A stretch of 64,000 bases of DNA from Fontibacterium sp038145245 (GCA_038145245.1 JAYQPI010000001.1:1-64000), one strand, 5' to 3'. Positions 34,220-43,314 are shown, counted from the stretch's first letter. Program-made: numbers and translations. The notes: generated by a model from the letters alone, not told the origin.

Positions 34220-36514
34220 ATGGCTACATTTACTAAATCTTTAGAACAGGCAATCTCGCAAGCTTTCAAATACGCAACTGAAAAAAAACATCAGTATGTA
34301 ACTTTAGAACATTTGCTACTTGCTCTAACAGATGAAACTGACGCTCGAAATGTTATGAAAGCGTGTAATGTAGATGTAGATTTATTAAATGAAAATTTAG
34401 AATTTTACATAGATAACGAATTAGAAAATATAGTTACTTCTGAAAGCAAATTAGAACCTCAGCCAACTGCAAGTTTTCAAAGAGTAATTCAAAGATCTAT
34501 CGTTCATGTTCAGTCATCTGGAAAAAATGAAGTTACTGGCGCAAATATATTAGTTGCTTTATTTGCTGAGCGAGAAAGTCATGCAACATTTTTTTTGCAA
34601 GAGCAGGAAGTTACACGTTATGATGTAGTTAATTTTATCTCACACGGAATCACTAAAGTTGATAATTTTGCTTACGGTGGATCATTTGATAGCTCACCTT
34701 CACATAGCAGCAATAAAGCCAGCACTAATTCTCCATTAGAAACTTATTGTGTAAATTTGAATAAAAAAGCTGAACAAAATAAAATAGATCGTTTAATTGG
34801 CAGAACTGTAGAAATAGATCGATTAGCTCAAATTTTATGCAGAAGAACTAAAAATAATCCATTATTGGTGGGAGATCCAGGCGTTGGAAAAACAGCAATT
34901 GTTGAAGGACTTGCTTTTAAAATTTTTAATAATGAAGTTCCAGAAGTTTTAAAATCGCATGTGATTTTTTCTCTCGATATGGGGACATTAATTGCGGGGA
35001 CTAGATATAGAGGAGATTTTGAAGAGCGTCTAAAATTGATTATTAAAGAAATAGAAAAAAATAAAAATTATATTTTGTTTATAGATGAAATTCATACATT
35101 AGTAGGTGCTGGATCAACTTCTGGAAGTTCAATGGATGCTTCTAATATGCTTAAGCCAGCTTTACAGGCAGGAAACATAAGATGCATCGGCTCAACTACT
35201 TATAATGAATATAGATTATTTTTTGAGAAGGATAGAGCTTTACAAAGAAGATTTCAAAAAATTGATGTACCAGAGCCAACAATTGATGAGGCTTATAAAA
35301 TTATGTACGGTATCCGTTCAAAATATGAAACATTTCATAATGTTAAATTTACCGATGCTGCAATTAAAGCCTCAGTTGATTTATCGAGCAAATATATTGG
35401 CAATAAAAAGTTACCTGATAAATCAATAGATGTACTTGATGAATTAGGATCTTCAGAAGTTTTAAAACCTGAATCACAAAGAAAAAAAATATTAGATGTT
35501 GATGATGTTGAGCGGATAGTTTCTCAGGTTACAAAAATTCCAGAAAAGAACATATCTGTTAATGACAGAATGTATTTAAAAGATTTAGATAAAAATTTAA
35601 AAAGAGTTATTTATGGACAAGATCTTGCAATTGATAGTCTTGTCTCCTCAATTAAATTATCAAGATCTGGCCTTAGAGATAGTAATCGAACTATTGGAAA
35701 TTATATGTTTTCAGGACAGACTGGTGTTGGAAAAACTGAACTTGCAAAACAACTTGCAAAAGTTCTTGGTATTGAGCTCATTCGTTTTGATATGTCGGAA
35801 TATATGGAAAGACATTCAGTTTCGAAATTAATTGGCGCTCCTCCAGGATACGTTGGTTTTGATCAAGGGGGATTACTTTCTGAAAAAGTTGATAAAAATC
35901 CTTATGCTGTTCTTTTAATTGATGAAATAGAAAAAGCTCATCCTGATATTTACAATATTTTGCTACAAATTATGGACTATGGAAAATTAACTGACCAAAA
36001 CGGAAAAAAAATTGATTTTAGAAATATTATTTTAATTATGACAACAAATGCTGGAGCTGAAGATTTGCAAAAATCTCAGATAGGATTTAATAAAAGTATA
36101 AATAAAGATGGTGATTTAGAAACTATTAATAAAATATTTTCTCCTGAATTTAGAAATAGATTAGACTCTATTGTTCAATTTAATATTTTAAACAAAGATA
36201 CTGTTAAAAAGATTGTTGAAAAATTTGTAATTGAACTTGAAACTCAATTAGGAGAGAGGGATGTTATTATTAATCTAACTGATAAAGCTAGTAATTTGAT
36301 TTCAAAATTAGGTTTTGATGAAAAAATGGGCGCTAGACCATTAAATAGGGTTATTGATGAAAAAATTAAAAAACCTTTGGCAGATGAACTTATTCATGGA
36401 AAGTTAGTTAATGGTGGACATGTTTTAGTTGATGTCAAAAATGATATTCTTGTATTTGAAATAAATAAAATTGAAAAAATATCCAAAAAATCAGTTAGCA
36501 AAACAGTACAATAA
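34220..36514 (+). CDS. clpA: ATP-dependent Clp protease ATPase subunit ClpA
   Basis: Hexameric unfoldase that threads substrates into ClpP. The 764-residue protein has an N-domain (1-145), a first AAA+ module with Walker A GDPGVGKTA (about residue 217-225) and Walker B ILFIDEIH, and a second with SGQTGVGKTELAK and LLIDEIEKAH. The ClpP-docking tripeptide IGF occurs near residue 627 in KSQIGFNKS. The lack of a long middle coiled coil rules out ClpB. clpP is not in the window. Confidence 0.97.
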   Translation: MATFTKSLEQAISQAFKYATEKKHQYVTLEHLLLALTDETDARNVMKACNVDVDLLNENLEFYIDNELENIVTSESKLEPQPTASFQRVIQRSIVHVQSSGKNEVTGANILVALFAERESHATFFLQEQEVTRYDVVNFISHGITKVDNFAYGGSFDSSPSHSSNKASTNSPLETYCVNLNKKAEQNKIDRLIGRTVEIDRLAQILCRRTKNNPLLVGDPGVGKTAIVEGLAFKIFNNEVPEVLKSHVIFSLDMGTLIAGTRYRGDFEERLKLIIKEIEKNKNYILFIDEIHTLVGAGSTSGSSMDASNMLKPALQAGNIRCIGSTTYNEYRLFFEKDRALQRRFQKIDVPEPTIDEAYKIMYGIRSKYETFHNVKFTDAAIKASVDLSSKYIGNKKLPDKSIDVLDELGSSEVLKPESQRKKILDVDDVERIVSQVTKIPEKNISVNDRMYLKDLDKNLKRVIYGQDLAIDSLVSSIKLSRSGLRDSNRTIGNYMFSGQTGVGKTELAKQLAKVLGIELIRFDMSEYMERHSVSKLIGAPPGYVGFDQGGLLSEKVDKNPYAVLLIDEIEKAHPDIYNILLQIMDYGKLTDQNGKKIDFRNIILIMTTNAGAEDLQKSQIGFNKSINKDGDLETINKIFSPEFRNRLDSIVQFNILNKDTVKKIVEKFVIELETQLGERDVIINLTDKASNLISKLGFDEKMGARPLNRVIDEKIKKPLADELIHGKLVNGGHVLVDVKNDILVFEINKIEKISKKSVSKTVQ

Positions 36515-36516
36515 TT

Positions 36517-36840
36517 ATGTTTGGTTTATTTTTAAATAAGACAAAAAAAATAGAAGAAAAATTGTCGAAACTTGCGATAGAAATTGCAAGTATTCAAAAG
36601 AATATAATTGTTTATCCAAATGAGAATAACTACAAAAGCTTACATATAAGTAAAACCAAAGAATTAAATTCTCTTTATGACGAATTGGAAGTTGCAAAAG
36701 GTAAAGATTATCTTAATGAATTTATTCGTAAATTATCCAATGAATATAAGCAATCTGATCACGTTTTATCTAAAACTGAGCAAAAGATATTAGATAAGAT
36801 TTTAATTGAATATAAAGTTAAAGTTAAAATAAAAGCTTAG
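36517..36840 (+). CDS. Uncharacterised 107-residue helical protein
   Basis: I do not recognise a family. The protein is predicted to be mostly helical, rich in Lys, Glu, Ile and Leu, with heptad-like spacing that could form a coiled coil in the first and last thirds (KKIEEKLSKLAIEIASI; TEQKILDKILIEYKVKV). There is no signal peptide, membrane helix or cysteine. It starts two bases after clpA, so is probably co-transcribed with clpS-clpA. Its stop codon interlocks with that of the convergent RidA-family gene. Codon choice looks like its neighbours. Confidence 0.75.
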   Translation: MFGLFLNKTKKIEEKLSKLAIEIASIQKNIIVYPNENNYKSLHISKTKELNSLYDELEVAKGKDYLNEFIRKLSNEYKQSDHVLSKTEQKILDKILIEYKVKVKIKA

Positions 36841-37298
36841 TAAATCTCAAAAATACTCTCAATTTCTACACAGGCATTTAAAGGTAAAGAGTTGCATCCT
36901 ATAGCTATTCTAGAATGTAAGTTATCTGGAAATATTTTTGCAACTAAATCTGATGCACCATTAATAATTTTTGCATGATCTGAAAAGTTTTCTAAACAAT
37001 TTACATAACCACTTATTCGAATACAGTTTTTTACTTTGTTAAGATCTCCATTACATGCGTTCTTTAGTTGTCCTAAAGCATTTAAAATTGCAGTTTCCGC
37101 TGCTTTTTGAGCTTGTTCTATAGAAATATCTTTAATGACTTTACCGGTTGTTATTTTCCCATCATTAGCGATTGGGAGCTGACCTGATATAAAAATAAGT
37201 TTTTCATACCTACTAAAAGCTGAATAATTACCAACAGGTTTTGGCGGAGACGGTATATTAATATTTAATTCTCTAATAATTTCTTCAGCTTTATTCAT
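36837..37298 (-). CDS. RidA/YjgF family protein
   Basis: The family includes enamine/imine deaminases that remove 2-aminoacrylate and similar reactive intermediates. The start is set at 37298 (MNKAEEIIRELNI), giving 153 residues and an eight-base overlap with the topA end; a longer reading would run deep into topA. Family features are the ISGQLP segment and the C-terminal HSRIAIGCNSLPLNACVEIE, with the arginine needed for activity. The length fits the subgroup of about 150 residues, not the 128-residue RidA type, so the exact substrate is unknown. Confidence 0.88.
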   Translation of the reverse strand: MNKAEEIIRELNINIPSPPKPVGNYSAFSRYEKLIFISGQLPIANDGKITTGKVIKDISIEQAQKAAETAILNALGQLKNACNGDLNKVKNCIRISGYVNCLENFSDHAKIINGASDLVAKIFPDNLHSRIAIGCNSLPLNACVEIESIFEIY

Positions 37299-39858
37299 CT
37301 TCAGAGTTATTTTTTTTACTTCTTTTTTTAGATTTCTTTCCACTTTTAGATTCATCGTAAGCAATTCTAGCATCTATTAAAACAAGAGCTTCTTCCATTG
37401 ATATGTTTTCAGGGTCTTTATCGTCAGGAATTGTTGCATTAATTGTTTTATACTTAATATAAGGTCCATATTGGCCTTTCATAATCTTGATAGGCTTTTT
37501 ATCTTCAGGATGCTCACCAAGATTTTTAATTTCATTGGAGGTTCTTCTTCCTGGTTTTGCTTCAGCAATTAATGTAATTGCTCTATTTAAACCTAAAGAA
37601 AAAATTTCTTCTGGATTTTCTAATGAAGCGGATTTATTTTCACATTTCACATAAGGTCCAAATCTTCCTACATTTAAAGTAATATCCTTAGAATTTTCTG
37701 GATATTGACCAAGTACTTTAGGGAGTGATGCTAAAAATTTACATTTATCCAAGTCTAATAAATCTAAAGAAATTCCTTTAGGTATAGATACGTTTCGAAG
37801 GTTTTTTTCATCATTGCCAATTTGAAGATAAGGTCCAAATCTTCCTTTTTTTAATACAATTTTTTCTTTATTATCAGTTTCTCCATATACTTTTGGCTCA
37901 GCAAGAAAATCTTGTTCAGCTGCTTTTGCTCTTGATAAAGGTCTTGTAAATTTACATTCAGGATAATTTGAACAACCTATAAATGCTCCAAATCTTCCAT
38001 TCTTTAAACTAAGTTCTCCGTTGCTACAGTTCTTGCATTTTTTTGAAATTTTGCCATCTTCATCTTTATCGAAAATAATATCACCTAAACTTTCATTCAA
38101 TAAATCAAGCACAGCTCTTGTTCTTAATTCTTTTACTTCATTAATATTTTTATAAAATTCTTTCCAGAAATTTTCTAAAACTTTAAGATATTCAATTTTA
38201 CCAGTAGTGATTTCATCTAAACTATCTTCAAGTGTTGCAGTAAAGTTATAATCAACATATTTAGTAAATAATTTATCTAAAAAAGCTGTAATAAGTTTAC
38301 CTCTATCGGTTGGTATGAAGCGTTTTGTTACAAGTTCTACATAATTTCGAGCTGATAATACTGAGATTATACTTGCATAAGTAGAGGGTCTTCCTATTCC
38401 AAGTTCTTCTAATTTTTTAACTAGACTTGCCTCAGAGAATCTAGGTGGTGGTTCAGTAAAATGCTGTTCAGTATTGAATTTAGGATTTTCTAATTTTTCA
38501 TTAATCTTAACCTCTGGTAGGATTTTTTGATCATTTTCATCATCTTTATCTACTTCATCATCTTCTTTAACATCTTGGTATAGTTTTAAAAAACCATCAA
38601 ATACTTGAACAGATCCTGTTGCTCTAAAAGTAATATTTTTTGATTCATTTAATATCTCTAAAGTGCATCTCTCGTATTCAGCGTTTTCCATTTGAGATGA
38701 AAGAGTTCTATTCCAAATCAGCTCATATAATCTTGCTTGATCTTTATCTAAAATAGATTTCATTTTTTCGGGTGTTCTTAAAATGTCAGTAGGTCTGATT
38801 GCCTCATGCGCTTCTTGAGCATTTTTTGCTTTCTTACCTGAATAATTTCTAGCTTCATTTGGTAAGTATTTTTTGCCTATTTCTTTATCGATATAATTTC
38901 TACATTCTTTGATAGCATCTTGAGAGATGTTAGTTCCGTCAGTTCTCATATAAGTAATTAAACCAACAGAATCCCCCTCAATATCAATTCCTTGATAGAG
39001 TCTTTGAGCAATTTGCATTGTTCTTGAAGCAGAAAAACCTAATTTTTTAGAAGCTTCTTGCTGCATAGTAGAAGTTGTAAAAGGTGCGTAGGGACTTCTT
39101 CGATAAGGTTTTTTATCTATATTTGTAATATTAAAATTTTCTTTCTTTATTTGATTTAAAACATTTTTAATTTCCTCTTCATTTTTAAATGAAAATTTTT
39201 CTATTTTATTTCCTTTAAAAGAATAAAGTCTCGCGTTTAGTTCTTTTTTTTGTTGAGTTAAAAAAGTGCAAGCAAAAGTCCAATATTCTTGAGGTTTAAA
39301 TAATTCAATATCATGTTCTCTATCTACAATAAGTCTTAGAGCGACAGATTGCACTCTTCCTGCTGATTTAGATCCTGGAAGTTTTGTCCAAAGAATTGGT
39401 GATATGTTAAATCCAACTAGATAATCCAAAGCTCTTCTGGCCATATAGGCATTAACTAACTCTGGATTAATATCTCTTGGGTTACTAATTCCATTTTCTA
39501 CTGCTTTTTTAGTAATTTCGTTGAATACGACTCTTTCAAATTTTTTATCTTTAATTTTTTTATTTTCTTCTAAAATACATTTTAAATGCCAAGCAATAGC
39601 TTCGCCTTCACGATCAGGGTCAGTTGCTAGAATAATTCTATCAGCATCAATTGCATAATCAGTAATTTCTTTTAAATGTTTTTTTGAACCTGGATCAATT
39701 TCCCAAATCATTTTAAAATTATGCTCTGTGTCGACGGAACCATTTTTTGAGGGAAGATCTCTAATATGCCCGTAGCTTGCTAAAACTTTAAAATCGGAAC
39801 CTAAATATTTATTAATTGTTTTTGCTTTTGCCGGACTTTCAACGATAACTAAATTCAT
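37291..39858 (-). CDS. topA: DNA topoisomerase I
   Basis: Relaxes negative supercoils by single-strand passage. The start is taken at 39858 (MNLVIVESPAKAKTINKYLG), giving 855 residues; this is the family's usual beginning. The Toprim acidic motif DPDREGEAIAWHL and the active-site tyrosine in GLITYMRTDGTN are present. The C-terminus has one four-cysteine zinc ribbon (CKNC...CSNYPEC) and three further ribbon-like GRFGPY/GQYGPY repeats without cysteine pairs. The extreme C-terminus is lysine-rich. Confidence 0.97.
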   Translation of the reverse strand: MNLVIVESPAKAKTINKYLGSDFKVLASYGHIRDLPSKNGSVDTEHNFKMIWEIDPGSKKHLKEITDYAIDADRIILATDPDREGEAIAWHLKCILEENKKIKDKKFERVVFNEITKKAVENGISNPRDINPELVNAYMARRALDYLVGFNISPILWTKLPGSKSAGRVQSVALRLIVDREHDIELFKPQEYWTFACTFLTQQKKELNARLYSFKGNKIEKFSFKNEEEIKNVLNQIKKENFNITNIDKKPYRRSPYAPFTTSTMQQEASKKLGFSASRTMQIAQRLYQGIDIEGDSVGLITYMRTDGTNISQDAIKECRNYIDKEIGKKYLPNEARNYSGKKAKNAQEAHEAIRPTDILRTPEKMKSILDKDQARLYELIWNRTLSSQMENAEYERCTLEILNESKNITFRATGSVQVFDGFLKLYQDVKEDDEVDKDDENDQKILPEVKINEKLENPKFNTEQHFTEPPPRFSEASLVKKLEELGIGRPSTYASIISVLSARNYVELVTKRFIPTDRGKLITAFLDKLFTKYVDYNFTATLEDSLDEITTGKIEYLKVLENFWKEFYKNINEVKELRTRAVLDLLNESLGDIIFDKDEDGKISKKCKNCSNGELSLKNGRFGAFIGCSNYPECKFTRPLSRAKAAEQDFLAEPKVYGETDNKEKIVLKKGRFGPYLQIGNDEKNLRNVSIPKGISLDLLDLDKCKFLASLPKVLGQYPENSKDITLNVGRFGPYVKCENKSASLENPEEIFSLGLNRAITLIAEAKPGRRTSNEIKNLGEHPEDKKPIKIMKGQYGPYIKYKTINATIPDDKDPENISMEEALVLIDARIAYDESKSGKKSKKRSKKNNSEDE

Positions 39859-39883
39859 AAGTTTTGAGTAAAAAGGCAAGAAC

Positions 39884-39908
39884 TGTCAAAATTTGTGACC
39901 TTTGTCAA
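39884..39908 (-). promoter_or_regulatory. Paired TTGACA elements upstream of topA
   Basis: The 88-base gap between plsY and topA contains two copies of TTGACA on the minus strand (39884-39889 and 39903-39908), 19 bases apart. Each could be a -35 element, yet neither has a good -10 at the right distance. They may mark a topA promoter with a poor -10 or a repeated operator. Nothing else was recognised in this gap. Confidence 0.3.
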
Positions 39909-39946
39909 ATTTCAAAAAAATAATATACAAAAAAGTCTTTAATTAC

Positions 39947-40507
39947 TTAGAAATTATCTTTTATGAGGGAGGCTATGTTTTGTCTATGTGTGAATATTGA
40001 ACTTATAAAATAAAAGAAAATTAATAAAAAAATTTTTTGATCAAAAAATATAAAAGTTGTAACCGTTACTACAAAATATCCTAATAATGCGGAAACAGCT
40101 GATATTCTAAAAATTAAAAGCATGATTAACCATGTGATAATAAAAACAGTTGATAAATAAAAATTAATTACTAATAAACTTCCTATAAATGTTGCAACTC
40201 CTTTTCCTCCTTTAAATTTTAGCCACACAGGAAAAATATGTGCAAGAAAAACAATTACAGCAGAGTAGTAAGTTAATTCATTAAAATATTGTGTTGTTAA
40301 TAAAACAGATAAAGTTCCTTTAAGACCATCCAGAAGAAGAGTTAGACCAGCAATAAATTTATTGCCTGTTCTTAAAACATTCGTTGCACCAATGTTTCCA
40401 GATCCAATTTTTCTGACATCTCCTAAACCAGCAAATTTTGCAAGAATTAAACCAAAGGGTATAGAGCCTAATATATAAGAGTAAAATGTTACTATAAGGA
40501 TGTCCAT
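39947..40507 (-). CDS. plsY: Acyl-phosphate:glycerol-3-phosphate acyltransferase PlsY
   Basis: Inner-membrane enzyme that acylates glycerol 3-phosphate using acyl-phosphate, the first committed step of phospholipid synthesis. The 186-residue protein has five or so membrane segments and the conserved cytoplasmic loops SGNIGATNVLRTG and FKGGKGVATFIG. It starts in a TAATG overlap with the dihydroorotase-like gene. This pyrB-pyrC-plsY order is familiar from alphaproteobacteria. Confidence 0.96.
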   Translation of the reverse strand: MDILIVTFYSYILGSIPFGLILAKFAGLGDVRKIGSGNIGATNVLRTGNKFIAGLTLLLDGLKGTLSVLLTTQYFNELTYYSAVIVFLAHIFPVWLKFKGGKGVATFIGSLLVINFYLSTVFIITWLIMLLIFRISAVSALLGYFVVTVTTFIFFDQKIFLLIFFYFISSIFTHRQNIASLIKDNF

Positions 40508-41796
40508 TAAGCTTCGAATACTAAATTTCCATTAATAAAAGTTTTTTCAACCTTTCCTTGCATTTTTCTTTTCTCAATTGCTGTATTCTTTGATTTTGAT
40601 TTAATTTTTTCTTTTTCGATAACCCATGGCTTATTAAGATTAATTATAGCTATGTCTGCATCACTTCCAACCGATAAATTTCCAGCATCGATATTTAATA
40701 TTTTTGCGGGGTTACAAGTTAACGTTTTTATAAGTGTATTTAGATCACAAGATTGATTGTGATAAAGTTCTAATGTTAGAGACAATAAAGTTTCAATTCC
40801 TGATGCGCCAGTTGCTGCTTGTTGAAAAGGCAAACGTTTTGACTCTTCATCTTCGGGTTTATGGTCGGATACAATTACATCAATTAATCCCTTTTTAACA
40901 GCTTCGATTAAAGCTAAACGATCATTTTCAGTTCTTAAAGGAGGAGATAATTTTAAAAATGTTTTAAAATCTCCAATATCATTTTCATTTAGGGAAAGAT
41001 TATTAATCGAAACACCAGTTGTAAATTCTAATCCTTTTTTTTTATAATTATCAATAACCAACAGTGATGTTTTTGAAGATATTGTAGATATGTGGTATCT
41101 GTTTTTGTAAAGTTCTAATAAACTTAAGTCTCTTTCTATAATAATTTTTTCAGCAATATCTGGAATTCCTTTTAATCCTAATCTTGTTGAAATCTCGCCT
41201 TCGTTAATTGCGCCGTTAGCTGAAAGCTCGTTGTCTTGAGGAAATTGTATGATTAAGCTGTTTAGGTTTTTTGAATAATTAAATATCTTATCCATTACTC
41301 TATTATTTTGAACACATTTAATTCCATCTGTAAAACCAACAGCTCCAATAATTCCAAGCAAACCAAACTCCGACATTTCATTACCCTCAAGATTTTTAGT
41401 CAGTGTAGCAAGAGGATAAATTTTAATTTGCGACTTATCTTTTGCTCTTCTTTTTGTGAAATCCAATATAGATCCATTGTCAATTACTGGCATAGTATTT
41501 GGCATTGTAACAACAGAGGTAACTCCACCTGATAAAGCAGCTTCACTTAAGGTTCTAAAATTTTCTTTGTATTCAAAACCAGGCTCTCCAACAAATACTC
41601 TCATATCTACAATACCTGGTATTGAGATATTGCCTTTACAATCTATAATTTCGCAGTCTTTAGGGGCATTTTCTTTAGTAACTTTTTTTCCAACTGCTTC
41701 AATTTTTCCGTTTTTATTAATTAATATTCCACCAACTTCGTCGATATTATTTTGTGGATCTATTATTCGTGTATTAATTAAAAGTTTCATTTTCAT
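40507..41796 (-). CDS. Dihydroorotase-like protein lacking metal ligands
   Basis: Amidohydrolase-family protein of 429 residues between pyrB and plsY. Active dihydroorotases have a DxHxHxREPG motif; here the equivalent is DMRVFVGEPG (64-73), so both metal-binding histidines are replaced by Arg66 and Phe68 and the substrate-binding arginine by Gly70. The later SDHKPEDEE segment keeps the aspartate. The fold is otherwise well conserved. Non-catalytic dihydroorotase homologues that assemble with aspartate transcarbamoylase are known in other bacteria, so a structural role with PyrB is the best inference. It is coupled to pyrB by an ATGA overlap. A functional pyrC would have to lie elsewhere. Confidence 0.85.
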   Translation of the reverse strand: MKMKLLINTRIIDPQNNIDEVGGILINKNGKIEAVGKKVTKENAPKDCEIIDCKGNISIPGIVDMRVFVGEPGFEYKENFRTLSEAALSGGVTSVVTMPNTMPVIDNGSILDFTKRRAKDKSQIKIYPLATLTKNLEGNEMSEFGLLGIIGAVGFTDGIKCVQNNRVMDKIFNYSKNLNSLIIQFPQDNELSANGAINEGEISTRLGLKGIPDIAEKIIIERDLSLLELYKNRYHISTISSKTSLLVIDNYKKKGLEFTTGVSINNLSLNENDIGDFKTFLKLSPPLRTENDRLALIEAVKKGLIDVIVSDHKPEDEESKRLPFQQAATGASGIETLLSLTLELYHNQSCDLNTLIKTLTCNPAKILNIDAGNLSVGSDADIAIINLNKPWVIEKEKIKSKSKNTAIEKRKMQGKVEKTFINGNLVFEA

Positions 41797-42740
41797 TTAT
41801 TATTTCCGCAAATAATTTTTAAACAGGCCATTCTAACTGCAACTCCCATTTCAACTTGTTCTTTAATAATGCTGCGATTGATGTCGTCTGCTAATGTTGT
41901 GTCAATTTCAACACCTCTGTTCATAGGACCCGGATGCATAATGAGTGCATTAGGATGGGCTTTTGTAATTTTTTTATAATCTAAACCGTAAAATTCATAA
42001 TATTCTCTTGTTGAAGGCACGTAAGATCCTTGCATACGTTCTGTTTGAAGCCTTAACATCATAACAATGTCAGATCCTTCAAGACCTTTATTCATATCTG
42101 TGAATGCTTTAACTCCTAGACTCTCAATATTTTTTGGCATGAGAGTAGGGGGTGCAATTACTCTAACTTCAGCTCCCAACATGTTAAGTAAATAAATATT
42201 AGATCGTGCAACTCTTGAGTGCATTATGTCGCCACAAATCGAAATTCTTAAACCTTCAATTTTTCCTTTTTTAATTCTAATTGTCAGCGCATCGAGTAAT
42301 GCTTGAGTTGGATGCTCTCTCCAACCATCGCCAGCGTTAATGACTGAACAATTGACTTTTTGAGCTAAAAGATTTGCAGCTCCAGAATCTTGATGTCTTA
42401 TTATTAAAACATCAGGGTGCATAGCATTCAAAGTCATTGCAGTATCAATTAAAGTTTCACCTTTTTTGATTGCTGAATTTGAAACATTCATATTCATCAC
42501 ATCAGCTCCTAATCTTTTTCCAGCAAGTTCAAATGAGCTTAAGGTTCTAGTAGAAGATTCAAAAAATAAATTTATTTGAGTTTTACCAGTTAGAATATTT
42601 AATTTTTTTTGTTCTTTTTTATTAAAGTCAACAAATTGCATTGACTCATCAAGAATATAATTAACTTCGGGAATAGATAAAGATTGAATGCCTAAGAGGT
42701 GTTTGTGACTGAATTTAACAGCTTCTTTTTGTATAGCCAT
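41793..42740 (-). CDS. pyrB: Aspartate carbamoyltransferase catalytic subunit
   Basis: Joins carbamoyl phosphate and aspartate in de novo pyrimidine synthesis. The start is taken at 42740 (MAIQKEAVKFSHKHLLGI), giving 315 residues; an upstream in-frame ATG at 42779 would place the likely promoter inside the gene. Carbamoyl-phosphate motif FFESSTRTLSSFE and HPTQALLDALTI are intact. There is no regulatory subunit pyrI beside it. The stop overlaps the dihydroorotase-like gene start. Confidence 0.96.
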   Translation of the reverse strand: MAIQKEAVKFSHKHLLGIQSLSIPEVNYILDESMQFVDFNKKEQKKLNILTGKTQINLFFESSTRTLSSFELAGKRLGADVMNMNVSNSAIKKGETLIDTAMTLNAMHPDVLIIRHQDSGAANLLAQKVNCSVINAGDGWREHPTQALLDALTIRIKKGKIEGLRISICGDIMHSRVARSNIYLLNMLGAEVRVIAPPTLMPKNIESLGVKAFTDMNKGLEGSDIVMMLRLQTERMQGSYVPSTREYYEFYGLDYKKITKAHPNALIMHPGPMNRGVEIDTTLADDINRSIIKEQVEMGVAVRMACLKIICGNNK

Positions 42741-42750
42741 TAAAAGCAAC

Positions 42751-42779
42751 TCTATACTTGCAAACCTTAAAGCTTGCAA
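42751..42779 (-). promoter_or_regulatory. Probable pyrB promoter
   Basis: On the minus strand TTGCAA (42774-42779), a 17-base spacer and TATAGA (42751-42756) precede pyrB. Transcription would start near 42744, only a few bases before the ATG at 42740. The -35 overlaps a ten-base palindrome, GCTTGCAAGC (42772-42781). Confidence 0.5.
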
Positions 42780-42786
42780 GCATTAA
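42757..42786. repeat. Imperfect tandem repeat at the pyrB promoter
   Basis: Two 14-base copies of CTTGCAAnCnTTAA start at 42757 and 42773 (16-base period), matching at 12 of 14 positions. They cover the -35 element and spacer of the probable pyrB promoter. The period is about one and a half helical turns. The arrangement resembles a two-site operator, but no regulator was identified. Confidence 0.45.
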
Positions 42787-42797
42787 GTTAAAATCAC

Positions 42798-43277
42798 TTA
42801 TTTTGTTTGATTTTTATAATAATCAATAAAGCCTTGTAAAATAAAGGCAGCAGAATTCTCATCTAATTTTTTCTGCTTCTTGGTAACGTTAATGGATAAG
42901 TTTGACATACCTTTATAAGCACCTTCACTTGAGAGTCTTTCATCCCAAAGTGTTACCGGTATAGACAATTGTTCAGCTAAACTCTTAGAAAAGTCTTTGG
43001 CTGATTGAGCTCTTGGACCAAGTGAACCGTCCATGTTAATAGGGTTACCTACTACGATTGCCTCAACATTATTTTCTTTAATTATATTTCTTATTTTAGA
43101 TATAAAAAATTTTAGCTGCGTAAATTCAATTGTAGTTAAAGGAGTTGCGATGTTATGATTTTCATCGCAGATAGCGATACCTATATTTTTTTTTCCATGA
43201 TCAATACCTATTAATCGGGATTGTTTATTTATTATTTCTACAAATTTATCGTTCTCTAATAGGTTGTAAGTTTTCAT
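42798..43277 (-). CDS. ruvX: YqgF/RuvX family RNase H-fold nuclease
   Basis: Family linked to 16S rRNA 5'-end maturation and formerly to Holliday junction resolution. The 159-residue protein has IGIDHGKKNIGIAI near residue 24 with the first acidic residue of the RNase H fold, VVGNPINMDGSLGPRAQ, and LWDERLSSEGA. All core acidic positions appear present. It lies 57 bases ahead of pyrB and is divergent from gatC, with 37 bases between the two starts. Confidence 0.93.
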   Translation of the reverse strand: MKTYNLLENDKFVEIINKQSRLIGIDHGKKNIGIAICDENHNIATPLTTIEFTQLKFFISKIRNIIKENNVEAIVVGNPINMDGSLGPRAQSAKDFSKSLAEQLSIPVTLWDERLSSEGAYKGMSNLSINVTKKQKKLDENSAAFILQGFIDYYKNQTK

Positions 43278-43314
43278 TAAAATGTTAATTTAGCCAGATT
43301 TACCATTAAGTCTA

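Noticed and set aside
37299..37373. Longer RidA-family protein starting inside topA
   Set aside because: The added 25 residues are topA's lysine-rich end in another frame; the family start fits 37298.
42741..42779. Longer PyrB starting at 42779
   Set aside because: The extra N-terminus is unrelated to the family and would cover the likely promoter and repeat.
43278..43314. Divergent promoters between ruvX and gatC
   Set aside because: The 37 bases contain no convincing -35/-10 pair on either strand; promoters may lie within the coding ends.
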